Shown: positions 24,642 through 32,321 of the stretch, piece by piece | Layout of the letters: each line of letters opens with the position of its first letter | How positions within the stretch are numbered: position 1 is the first letter of the stretch | Assembly: GCF_937952055.1 (NCBI RefSeq) | Contig: NZ_CALFYO010000033.1 | Location: 124,001-188,000 of the forward strand | DNA length: 64,000 bases | Direction: 5' to 3' | Source: an uncultured Piscinibacter sp. | Lineage (GTDB): Bacteria; Pseudomonadota; Gammaproteobacteria; Burkholderiales; Burkholderiaceae_C | Made by a program: the position numbers and the translations under genes | Notes under the pieces: model-generated | What the model saw: the letters and a program-made list of their open reading frames with translations, nothing else | What the model was told of the DNA's origin: nothing | Database searches by the model: none

Positions 24642-25834
24642 GGCCGCGTCTGGTTCAGCCACGCTTCCGCCAGGCGCACCCACATCGTCGCGCCGAGCGG
24701 GATCAGCTCGTCGTTGAAGTCGTAGCTCGGGTTGTGCAGCATGCAGGGCCCCAGACCATGGCCGCCCTCGCGATGGCTGCCGTCGCCGTTGCCGATGAGG
24801 AAATAGCAGCCGGGCTTGTCGAGCAGGTAGTAGCTGAAGTCCTCGGCTCCCATCGTGGGCTCGAACTCGAGCACGTTGTCGGCGCCGACGATCTCGCCGA
24901 GCACGCGGCGCGCGAACTCGGTCTCGGACGCATGGTTGATGGTCGGCGGGTAGTTGCGCGTGAACTCGAAGTCGCAGCCCGTGCCGAACGCGGCGCAGGT
25001 GTGCTCGGCGATCTCCTTCATGCGCTGCTCGATGAGGTCGAGCACCTCCAGCGTGAAGGTGCGCACCGTGCCCTGGATCTCGCAGCTGTCTGGCACGACG
25101 TTGGTCGCCTCGCCGGTGTGGATCATCGTCACCGAGATCACCCCGGCGTCGATCGGCCGCTTGTTGCGCGTGATGATGGTCTGGAAGGCCTGCACCATCT
25201 GGCAGGCCACCGGCACCGGGTCGACGCCGTTGTGCGGCATCGCGGCATGCGAGCCCTTGCCGCGGATGGTGATCCTGAATTCGTTGCTCGACGCGAAGCA
25301 GGGCCCGGTCTTCAGCGCGAACTGGCCCGCCGCCATGCCGGGCCAGTTGTGCGCGCCGAACACGGCCTGCATCGGGAACCTCTCGAACAGGCCGTCCTTG
25401 ATCATCTCGCGCGCGCCGCCGCCGCCTTCTTCGGCGGGCTGGAAGATCAGGTAGACGGTGCCGTCGTAGTTCCGGTGCTTCGCCAGGTGCTTGGCCGCGC
25501 CGAGCAGCATCGCGGTGTGGCCGTCGTGGCCGCAGGCGTGCATCCTGCCCGGGTGGCGGCTGGCGTGGGCGAAGCGGTTGTGCTCGGTCATCGGCAGCGC
25601 GTCGATGTCGGCGCGCAGGCCGACGGCGCGGTCGCTGCTGCCGTGCTTCAAGATCGCGACGACGCCGGTCTTGCCCAGGCCGCGGTGCACGGGGATGCCC
25701 CAGTCGGTGAGTTGCTGCGCGATGACGTCGGAGGTGCGCACCTCCTCGAAACAGAGCTCCGGGTGGGCGTGGATGTCGCGCCGCACGGCCGCGATGGCCG
25801 CGGCGTCGGCGAGGATGGATTCGATCAGCTGCAT
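24638..25834 (-). CDS. M20 family amidohydrolase/aminoacylase
   Basis: 398 residues from the ATG at 25834, with GGAG 5 nt upstream; a GTG two codons earlier is possible. A di-metal M20D amidohydrolase of the hippuricase/N-acyl-amino-acid hydrolase type. The ligand segment is MHACGHDGHTAMLLG near residues 98-112 and the catalytic Glu pair is in QPAEEGGGG near 133-138; the dimerisation domain follows, then EFEPTMGAEDFSYYLLDKPG. It removes acyl or other amide groups from amino-acid conjugates in the cytoplasm. It lies downstream of two tandem binding-protein genes (93-bp gap containing a hairpin) and is coupled to the DUF2817 gene. Confidence 0.88.
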   Translation of the reverse strand: MQLIESILADAAAIAAVRRDIHAHPELCFEEVRTSDVIAQQLTDWGIPVHRGLGKTGVVAILKHGSSDRAVGLRADIDALPMTEHNRFAHASRHPGRMHACGHDGHTAMLLGAAKHLAKHRNYDGTVYLIFQPAEEGGGGAREMIKDGLFERFPMQAVFGAHNWPGMAAGQFALKTGPCFASSNEFRITIRGKGSHAAMPHNGVDPVPVACQMVQAFQTIITRNKRPIDAGVISVTMIHTGEATNVVPDSCEIQGTVRTFTLEVLDLIEQRMKEIAEHTCAAFGTGCDFEFTRNYPPTINHASETEFARRVLGEIVGADNVLEFEPTMGAEDFSYYLLDKPGCYFLIGNGDGSHREGGHGLGPCMLHNPSYDFNDELIPLGATMWVRLAEAWLNQTRP

Positions 25835-25904
25835 GGTCACTCCGTCGGCGCAGTCGCCGTGGAAGGGAGTGCCATCTTATCGGTCTGCCTCGACCCGCAG
25901 TGCG

Positions 25905-25919
25905 CCGGGGTCACCCCGG
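25905..25919 (-). promoter_or_regulatory. hairpin between binding-protein and amidohydrolase genes
   Basis: CCGGGG-TCA-CCCCGG, a perfect 6-bp GC stem with a 3-nt loop, 8 bp after the stop of the binding-protein gene on the minus strand. There is no T-run behind it. A TAAGAT hexamer further along the minus strand may mark a secondary promoter for the amidohydrolase gene. Likely separates expression of the binding protein from the enzymes. Confidence 0.35.
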
Positions 25920-25927
25920 GCCGCCGG

Positions 25928-27061
25928 TCAGCGGCGCACGCGGCCGTCGGCGGTCAGGATGGTGAGGTCGACGTACCGGGAGCCGGTGTGCTTGTTCGGC
26001 GCGAAGTCGACGAAGAAGCCGCCGAGATTGAGCTCGCGCAGCGACTCCAGCCCGGCGATCAGGCTCTCCGCGCTGCCGGCACCCCCGGCGCGCTTCAGGC
26101 CCTCGACGAAGGTGCGCGCCGCCACGTAGCCCTCCATGCTGCTGTAGTTGGGCTCGAACTTGTCGCCGTGCGCCGCCTTGCCGGCGGCGAGGTACTCGCC
26201 GGACAGCGCCGACGCCGGCGTGTAGGGATAGGGCATCACCTGGCTGACCACGACGCCGCGGGCGTCCTGCTGCAGCTCGTCGGCCAGCGCCTTGGTGCCG
26301 ACGAAGGAAACGTTGTAGAAGGTGCCGCCGAAACCGGCCTTGCGTGCGGCGCGGATGAAGGCGGCGCAGGACTTGTAGGCGCTGATCTGCACGATCGCGT
26401 CGGGCTTGCCGGCCAGGATGGCCTTCACGGCCGCATCGACGTCGACGGTGTTGCGCTCCACCGTGCCCAGGCCGGCAGGCTCCAGGCCGAGAGGCTTGAG
26501 TGCACGCGTCACGCCTTCCAGGCCTGCCTTGCCGTAACTGTCGTTCTGGTAGAAGACGCCGATGCGCTTGATGCCGATCGCCGTGGTCTGCTTCACGATC
26601 TCGGCGGTCTCGTCGAAGTACGAGGCGCGCACGTGGAAGGCGTAGCGGTTGAGCGGCGCGCGCAGCGCCTCGGCGCCGGTGAAGGGCGCGAAGAAGGGCA
26701 GCTTGGCCTGCGTGGCCAATGGCAGGGCCGCGATGCTGGTGGGCGTGCCGATGTAGCCGAACAGCGCGAAGACACCGCCCTCGATGAGCTTCTTCGTGTT
26801 CTCGGCGCAGCGGTCGGGCTCGTAGCCGTCGTCCAGGGTCTGCAATTCGATCGTCCGGCCGCCGATGCCGCCCTTGGCATTGATCTTGTCGAAATTCAGC
26901 ATCGCGCCGAGGCGGAACTGCGTGCCCAGTGCCCCGGCCGGGCCCGATATCGCGGCCGACTGGCCGAGCAGGATGCGGTTGGCCGACTGCGCCCACAGCG
27001 GAGCGGAGATGCAGGCGACGCCGAGGCCGGTGGCACGCTTCAGGATCTGGCGACGGTTCAT
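25928..27061 (-). CDS. branched-chain-amino-acid-type ABC substrate-binding protein (copy 2)
   Basis: 377 residues, periplasmic-binding-protein type I (LivJ/LivK-like). The N-terminus MNRRQILKRATG resembles a Tat signal, followed by a hydrophobic core and cleavage after APLWAQ. The mature part opens ILLGQSAAISGPAG and continues NAKGGIGGRTIELQTLDDGY, the family hallmark. It is strongly similar along its whole length to the protein encoded just upstream (27096-28220), for example SAYKSCAAFIR and RNTVDV in both, so the pair is a tandem duplication. No permease or ATPase gene is adjacent, so it must share a transporter elsewhere or serve as a sensor. The ligand is unknown; the downstream amidohydrolase suggests an amino-acid conjugate. 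Confidence 0.85.
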   Translation of the reverse strand: MNRRQILKRATGLGVACISAPLWAQSANRILLGQSAAISGPAGALGTQFRLGAMLNFDKINAKGGIGGRTIELQTLDDGYEPDRCAENTKKLIEGGVFALFGYIGTPTSIAALPLATQAKLPFFAPFTGAEALRAPLNRYAFHVRASYFDETAEIVKQTTAIGIKRIGVFYQNDSYGKAGLEGVTRALKPLGLEPAGLGTVERNTVDVDAAVKAILAGKPDAIVQISAYKSCAAFIRAARKAGFGGTFYNVSFVGTKALADELQQDARGVVVSQVMPYPYTPASALSGEYLAAGKAAHGDKFEPNYSSMEGYVAARTFVEGLKRAGGAGSAESLIAGLESLRELNLGGFFVDFAPNKHTGSRYVDLTILTADGRVRR

Positions 27062-27095
27062 GACGACTCCTTCGGCCGGCAGGCGGCCCGGGTGT

Positions 27096-28220
27096 TCAGC
27101 GGCGGACCTTGCCGTCCTCGGTGATCATCGAGACCTCGACGAAGTGGGAGCCGACGTGGTCCTTGGAACTGAAGTCGACGCGGAAGCCGCCGAAGTTGGC
27201 GTTCTGGATCGACTCCAGCGAGGTGACCAGCGAATCTCGCGAGGGGTTGCGGCCGGCGCGGCGCAGTCCCTCGGCGAAGACCTTCGCCGACAGGTAGCCC
27301 TCCATGCTCGAATAGTTCGGCTGCGCGTCCGGGCCGGCCTTGGCCACGGCATCGAGATACTCGCGCGAGATCGGCGTGGTGGTCGAGAAGGGGAAGGGCA
27401 TCACCTGGCTGACCATGATGCCCCGGCCTTCCTTGCCCAGTTCGTCGGCCAGCGCCTGCGTGCCGACGAAGGACACGTTGAAGAAGGTGCCGCCGTAGCC
27501 GGCCTTGCGCGCCTCGCGGATGAACGCAGCGCAGGACTTGTAGGCGCTGATCTGCACCACCGCGTCGGGCATCTTGGGCGCGATCGCGGCCACCGCCTTG
27601 GCGACGTCCACGGTGTTGCGCTGGACCGTGCCGAGCGCGACCGGCTCCAGGCCGAGCGGCTTGAGCGCGCGCTTCACGCCCTCGAGGCCAGCCTTGCCGT
27701 AGGCGTCGTCCTGGTAGAACACGGCGATCTTCTTCAGGCCCAGCGAGGTGAGCTGCTTCACGATCAGGCCGGTCTCGTCGTAGTACGAGGCGCGCAGGTG
27801 GAAGACCCACCTGCTGAAGGGGTCGCGCAATGCCTCGGCGCCGGTGAACGGGCCGAAGAAGGGGATCTTGGCATCGTTGATCAGCGGCAGCGCGGCGACG
27901 CAGGTCGGCGTGCCGACATAGCCAAGCAGGGCGAACACGTCTTCCCTGATGAGCTTCTCGGTGTTGGCCTTGCAGCGGTCGGGCTCGTAGCCGTCGTCCA
28001 GCGTGCGCAGCTCGATGGTGTGGCCGTTGACGCCGCCGCTGGCATTGAGCTGGTCGAAGTAGATCTTCGCGCCCTTGTTCATCTGGATGCCGAGCTGGGC
28101 GGCCGGCCCGCTGAAGGCGGCGGACTGGCCGAGCACGAGGCGGGAAGACTGCGCCCAGGCGGGCAAGGCGAGCGCGGCGCCAGCGGTGGCCACGCGGCGG
28201 ATTGCGTCACGACGATTCAT
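27096..28220 (-). CDS. branched-chain-amino-acid-type ABC substrate-binding protein (copy 1)
   Basis: 374 residues from the ATG at 28220, chosen because GGAG lies about 6 nt upstream; the frame remains open to 28232. The Tat-like N-terminus MNRRDAIRRVATAG is followed by cleavage after LPAWAQ. The binding-protein type I fold opens RLVLGQSAAFSGPAAQLG and continues NASGGVNGHTIELRTLDDGY. It is the upstream member of a tandem pair; the intergenic gap to copy 2 is only 34 bp. First gene of a probable operon with copy 2, the M20 amidohydrolase and the DUF2817 hydrolase. Divergent from the molybdopterin oxidoreductase gene. Confidence 0.85.
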   Translation of the reverse strand: MNRRDAIRRVATAGAALALPAWAQSSRLVLGQSAAFSGPAAQLGIQMNKGAKIYFDQLNASGGVNGHTIELRTLDDGYEPDRCKANTEKLIREDVFALLGYVGTPTCVAALPLINDAKIPFFGPFTGAEALRDPFSRWVFHLRASYYDETGLIVKQLTSLGLKKIAVFYQDDAYGKAGLEGVKRALKPLGLEPVALGTVQRNTVDVAKAVAAIAPKMPDAVVQISAYKSCAAFIREARKAGYGGTFFNVSFVGTQALADELGKEGRGIMVSQVMPFPFSTTTPISREYLDAVAKAGPDAQPNYSSMEGYLSAKVFAEGLRRAGRNPSRDSLVTSLESIQNANFGGFRVDFSSKDHVGSHFVEVSMITEDGKVRR

Positions 28221-28401
28221 GAGGAGCTCCAACGATGCTTTCGGGCTTCGGCAAGCCTGACCGCTTCGTGCGCGGCGGCTCGCTCGAGCCCCGACGGTTT
28301 TCTTGCGCTGGCGCGGAGAATAAGGCGGTGCTCAGCCGGTTGGGGCGGGCATCCTTCACTAAGTCCGAGAGTTCGTCGGTTCGCTGTGCAATAGTTCGCG
28401 C
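28221..28401. promoter_or_regulatory. divergent promoter region (binding protein / molybdoenzyme)
   Basis: 181 bp between divergent starts. On the plus strand TGCAAT (28387-28392) lies 9 nt before the molybdoenzyme ATG and there is no Shine-Dalgarno sequence. On the minus strand, an AT-richer segment around 28316-28326 may carry the promoter of the binding-protein operon. No dyad was recognised. Confidence 0.3.
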
Positions 28402-30450
28402 ATGGATTCCCAGCTCGTCCGCGCCGCCTGCCCGCACGACTGCCCCGACACCTGTGCGATCCGTGTCACGGTTCAGGACGGGCGGGCCGTCAAGGTGCAG
28501 GGAGACCCCGACCATCCGCCCACGCACGGCGCGCTGTGCACCAAGGTGTCGCGCTATCCGGAGCGCACCTACCATGCAGAACGCGTGCTGCAGCCGCTCA
28601 GGCGGATCGGTCCCAAGGGCAGCGGCAGGTTCGAGCCGGTGAGCTGGGCGGCGGCGCTGACTGACATCGCGGCGCGTCTGAAGGCGATCGCTGCGCGAGG
28701 GCCGGACGCCGCCCAGGCCATCGTGCCCTACAGCTACGCCGGCACCATGGGCCTGCTGCAGTCCGAGAGCATGGCGGCGCGCTTCTTCCACAGGCTGGGT
28801 GCCTCGCTGCTCGATCGCACCATCTGCGCCAGCGCCGGCGGCGACGCGCTCGTGGCCACCTATGGCGGCAAGGTCGGCATGCACCTCGCGCACTACGCCG
28901 ACAGCCGGCTGATCCTCGTCTGGGGCAGCAACTCGATCGCCTCCAACCTGCACTTCTGGACTTTCGCGCAGGCGGCCAAGCGCCACGGAGCCAAGCTGGT
29001 CTGCATCGACCCGCGCCGCACCGAGACGGCCGACAAGTGCCACCAGCACATTGCCCTGCTGCCAGGTACCGACGGCGCGCTCGCGCTCGGGCTGATGCGC
29101 GAGCTGATCGTCAACGACTGGCTGGATCACGACTACATCGACCGGCACACCGATGGCTGGCCGCTGCTGCGCGAGCGTGCCATGGCGTGGACGGCCGAGC
29201 GCACCGCCCAGGTCTGTGGCATCGATGCCGACGAGGTGCGCGGACTGGCGCGCGATTACGGCACCACGAAGCCGGCGGCGATCCGCCTGAACTACGGCAT
29301 GCAGCGTGTGCATGGCGGCGGCAACGCGGTGCGGCTGGTGGCGGTTCTGCCCTGTCTCGTGGGAGCCTGGCGCGACGCGGCCGGCGGCATGCTGCTGTCC
29401 GCCTCGGGCTGGTTCAAGCGCTGGCGCAACGACGCGGCGCTGCAGCGGCCCGACCTGCTCGCCGGACGGTCGGTGCGCACCATCAACATGAGCACCATCG
29501 GTGACGACCTGCTGCGCGAGGCCTCGCCGGCATTCGGCCCGCGGATCGAGGCGCTGATCGTCTACAACAGCAATCCGGTGGCCGTGGCTCCGGAGTCGCC
29601 CAAGGTGGTGCGCGGCTTTGCGCGCGACGACCTGTTCACCGTGGTGCTCGAGCAATTCATGACCGACACGGCCGACCATGCCGATTACGTGCTGCCGGCC
29701 ACCACACAGCTCGAGCACCTCGACGTGCACACGAGCTACGGCCACACCTATGCGCTGATCAACGAGCCGGCGATCCAGCCGCTCGGCCAGGCCAAGCCGA
29801 ACACGCAGATCTTCCGCGAGCTTGCCGCGGCGATGGGTTTCGACGATGCCTGCTTCCGCGACGACGACGAGACGCTGGCGCGCAACGCGTTCGTGCCGGA
29901 GATCGACTTCGACGTGCTGCGCCGCGACGGCTGGGTGAAGCTGCCGCTGCCGCAGGCGCCGTTCGCCGACGGCGGCTTCCCCACTCCCTCGGGCAAGTGC
30001 ATGATCGACGCGCCGGGGCTGGGCGTGCCGGACTTCGTGGCCAATCACGAGTCGGCGCAGAGCGCCCCCGAGCTGGCGCGGCGCTATCCGCTGGCGATGA
30101 TCTCGCCGCCGGCGCGCAACTTCCTGAACAGCAGCTTCGTCAACGTGAAGAGCCTGCGCGATATCGAGGGTGAACCGCTGCTCGAGATTCATGAGGCCGA
30201 CGCGGCGCCGCGCGGCATCGCCGACGGCGCCACCGTGCGCGTCTTCAACGACCGCGGCAGCTACGTCTGCAAGGCCCGGCTCAGCACGCGGGCGCGCCCC
30301 GGCGTGGTCAACGGGCTGGGCATCTGGTGGCGCAAGCTGGGCCTGCGCGGCACCAACGTCAACGAGGTGACGCACCAGAAGCTGACCGACATCGGCCGGG
30401 CGCCGTCGTTCTACGACTGCCTGGTCGAGGTGGCGCCCGCCGGATCGTGA
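28402..30450 (+). CDS. molybdopterin-dependent oxidoreductase (DMSO-reductase family)
   Basis: 682 residues. The N-terminal [4Fe-4S] motif has Cys10, Cys14, Cys18 and Cys46 (CPHDCPDTC, then GALCTK). The molybdenum-binding region includes RTICASAGGDAL, with Cys142 in the usual ligand position; VWGSNSIASN and ICIDPRR-like pterin motifs follow; residues about 560-680 form the C-terminal dinucleotide-binding domain (PARNFLNSSFVN). No Tat signal or membrane segment, so the enzyme is cytoplasmic. No electron-transfer subunit or membrane anchor is encoded next to it. The substrate is unknown; similar stand-alone enzymes are usually annotated only by family. Its stop overlaps the GTG of the next gene, linking it to a lipoprotein metallopeptidase. 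Confidence 0.85.
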   Translation: MDSQLVRAACPHDCPDTCAIRVTVQDGRAVKVQGDPDHPPTHGALCTKVSRYPERTYHAERVLQPLRRIGPKGSGRFEPVSWAAALTDIAARLKAIAARGPDAAQAIVPYSYAGTMGLLQSESMAARFFHRLGASLLDRTICASAGGDALVATYGGKVGMHLAHYADSRLILVWGSNSIASNLHFWTFAQAAKRHGAKLVCIDPRRTETADKCHQHIALLPGTDGALALGLMRELIVNDWLDHDYIDRHTDGWPLLRERAMAWTAERTAQVCGIDADEVRGLARDYGTTKPAAIRLNYGMQRVHGGGNAVRLVAVLPCLVGAWRDAAGGMLLSASGWFKRWRNDAALQRPDLLAGRSVRTINMSTIGDDLLREASPAFGPRIEALIVYNSNPVAVAPESPKVVRGFARDDLFTVVLEQFMTDTADHADYVLPATTQLEHLDVHTSYGHTYALINEPAIQPLGQAKPNTQIFRELAAAMGFDDACFRDDDETLARNAFVPEIDFDVLRRDGWVKLPLPQAPFADGGFPTPSGKCMIDAPGLGVPDFVANHESAQSAPELARRYPLAMISPPARNFLNSSFVNVKSLRDIEGEPLLEIHEADAAPRGIADGATVRVFNDRGSYVCKARLSTRARPGVVNGLGIWWRKLGLRGTNVNEVTHQKLTDIGRAPSFYDCLVEVAPAGS

Positions 30451-31538
30451 CGCGACGGCTTCTGATGGCGAGTCTCGCTCTGATCGGCACGTTCGCGCTG
30501 GCCACGGCGGCCGTTTGCCTGACGGCCGGCTGCAGTTCGGTGGGCTACTACGCACAGTCGATTGGCGGCCACCTCGCGCTGCTGCGTGCGGCCCGGCCGG
30601 TGCCCGAGCTGATCGTCGATGCCGAGGCCGAAGCGGCGCTGAAGGAGCGGCTCGCGCTCAGTCAGCGCATGCGGGACTTCGCGGTGACCGAGCTCAAGCT
30701 GCCCGACAACGCCAGCTACCGCCGCTTCGCCGACCTGAAGCGCAGCGCCGCGGTGTGGAATGTGGTGGCCGCGCCGGAACTGAGCCTGCAACTCAAGACC
30801 TGGTGCTATCCGATCATGGGCTGTGCCGGCTACCGCGGCTACTTCGATCGCGACGAGGCCGAGAGCTACGCGACCGCGCTGCGCGAGGACAGGCTCGAAG
30901 TCAGCGTCTACGGTGTACCGGCCTATTCGACGCTCGGTCGCCTGCCCGGCGACTGGATGGCCGACCCGCTGCTCAACACCTTCATCCACTGGCCCGAGGG
31001 TGAACTGGCGCGGCTGATCTTCCATGAGCTGTCGCATCAGATCGCCTACGCGAACGACGACACCGAGTTCAACGAGTCCTTCGCCACCGCGGTCGAACGC
31101 ATCGGCGGCGCGCGCTGGCTGGCCACGCGGGCCTCGCCGCAGGCGCGCGACGAGTACGCGAAGTTCGATGGCCGCCGCCAGGACTTCCGCGCCCTCACCA
31201 TGGCGTACCGCGACAAGCTCGACGCGCTGTACCGCTCTTCCGCGAGCGAGTCCGACAAGCGCGAGCGCAAGGCGGCGCTGATGGCGCAACTGCATGCCGA
31301 CCACGAGACGCTGAAGCGCGAGCGTTGGGGCGGATTTGCCGGCTACGACGGCTGGTTCGCGCGCGCCAACAATGCCTCGTTCGGCGTGCTCGCTGCCTAC
31401 AACGCGCTGGTACCCGACTTCGAACGGCTGTTCCGGCGCAGCGGGGCTGACTTCGAGCGCTTCTACGCCGAGGTGCGCCGGCTCGCCGCGCTGCCGAAGG
31501 CCGAGCGCCGCGCCGCGCTGGCATCACCCGGAGACTGA
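30447..31538 (+). CDS. lipoprotein zinc aminopeptidase (putative aminopeptidase family)
   Basis: 363 residues from a GTG at 30447 that overlaps the preceding stop (GTGA). The N-terminus MTRRLLMASL plus hydrophobic core ends in the lipobox LTAGC, with Cys29 as lipid attachment site, so the mature protein is membrane-anchored in the periplasm. The zinc motif HELSHQ is near residue 192 and a downstream Glu lies in FNESFATAVE, the arrangement of gluzincin-type peptidases; overall it matches the family annotated as predicted aminopeptidase (PF10023). An internal ATG at 30465 would leave a weaker signal. Its substrate is unknown. The next gene starts 3 bp after its stop. Confidence 0.82.
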   Translation: MTRRLLMASLALIGTFALATAAVCLTAGCSSVGYYAQSIGGHLALLRAARPVPELIVDAEAEAALKERLALSQRMRDFAVTELKLPDNASYRRFADLKRSAAVWNVVAAPELSLQLKTWCYPIMGCAGYRGYFDRDEAESYATALREDRLEVSVYGVPAYSTLGRLPGDWMADPLLNTFIHWPEGELARLIFHELSHQIAYANDDTEFNESFATAVERIGGARWLATRASPQARDEYAKFDGRRQDFRALTMAYRDKLDALYRSSASESDKRERKAALMAQLHADHETLKRERWGGFAGYDGWFARANNASFGVLAAYNALVPDFERLFRRSGADFERFYAEVRRLAALPKAERRAALASPGD

Positions 31539-31541
31539 CCC

Positions 31542-31889
31542 ATGCCCGACATCCGCATCCACCGCAACCACTCCCTCGGCCTGGCCAAGGCGCGCGAGGT
31601 CGCCTGGAAATGGGCCGAGGAGGTGGAGAAGAAGTTCGACATGGAGTGCACCGTGCTCGAGGGCGAGACGAGCGACACGGTGGAATTCACGCGCACCGGC
31701 GTGAGCGGCCGACTGATCGTGGCGGCCGATCACTTCGACCTGGATGCGAAGCTCGGCTTCCTGCTCGGTGCCTTCAGCCGGACGATCGAGGGCGAGATCG
31801 AGAAGAACCTCGATGCCCTCCTCGCCGCGAGCGGAAAGGCAGCGGCGAAGAACGCCGCGGCAAAGCGGTCCCCGACGAAGAGGAAGTAG
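31542..31889 (+). CDS. polyhydroxyalkanoic acid system family protein
   Basis: 115 residues. It matches the small PHA-granule-region protein family: start IRIHRNHSLGLAKAREVAWKW, a middle VEFTRTGVSGRLIVAADHFDL, and then LGFLLGAFSRTIEGEIEKNLD. The tail is a low-complexity Ala/Lys-rich segment (AAAKNAAAKRSPTKRK), like that of granule or DNA-associated phasin-like proteins. Presumed cytoplasmic and linked to PHA storage. It starts 3 bp after the metallopeptidase stop, so it is probably co-transcribed. Convergent to the acyl-CoA-binding-protein gene; the 81-bp gap has GC dyads but no T-run. Confidence 0.85.
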   Translation: MPDIRIHRNHSLGLAKAREVAWKWAEEVEKKFDMECTVLEGETSDTVEFTRTGVSGRLIVAADHFDLDAKLGFLLGAFSRTIEGEIEKNLDALLAASGKAAAKNAAAKRSPTKRK

Positions 31890-31970
31890 GCAGGGAGCCA
31901 GGCCCTTCGCCCGCTGCGCGCCGGCCCCGCAGGGGCGGCGTCCGGCCCGGGCCGCCCCGGCGCCGCGAGC

Positions 31971-32228
31971 CTACTCCTTCAGGCCCTCGATGAGGTCGAT
32001 GTACTCCTGCATCGCGTCGTCGCCCGACTTGCCCTTCAGCTCGTTCCAGGCGTCCCACTTGGCGCGGCCGACCATGTCGGTGAAGCCCGGGCGCTTGCCT
32101 TCGACGTCGCCGCTGGTCGCCTGCTTGTACAGCGAGTAGATCTTCAGCAGCGTCTGGTTGTCGGGCTTCTCGGGCAGGCTCTTCGAGTCGGCGACAGCCT
32201 GCTCGAAGCGCTTCTTGAGGTCGGCCAT
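31971..32228 (-). CDS. acyl-CoA-binding protein
   Basis: 85 residues, the standard ACBP length. Family residues are visible: FEQAVADSKSLPEKPDNQTLLKIYSLYKQATSGDV and RAKWDAWNELKGKSGDDAMQEYI, with the conserved YxLYKQAT and KWxAWxxxKG segments that hold the CoA adenine and acyl chain. It buffers and delivers long-chain acyl-CoA in the cytoplasm. AGGAGA precedes the ATG. Divergently oriented (93-bp gap) from a wax-ester/DGAT-type acyltransferase that consumes acyl-CoA, so a shared promoter region and function are likely. Confidence 0.93.
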   Translation of the reverse strand: MADLKKRFEQAVADSKSLPEKPDNQTLLKIYSLYKQATSGDVEGKRPGFTDMVGRAKWDAWNELKGKSGDDAMQEYIDLIEGLKE

Positions 32229-32321
32229 GAGTGCGTCTCCTGTGGGTGAAAATGGGCATTGACGGTGCGGATGTTACCCAGCATCTTGCCCCACCCCGAG
32301 TACGCCGCGAGGAGATCCCCG

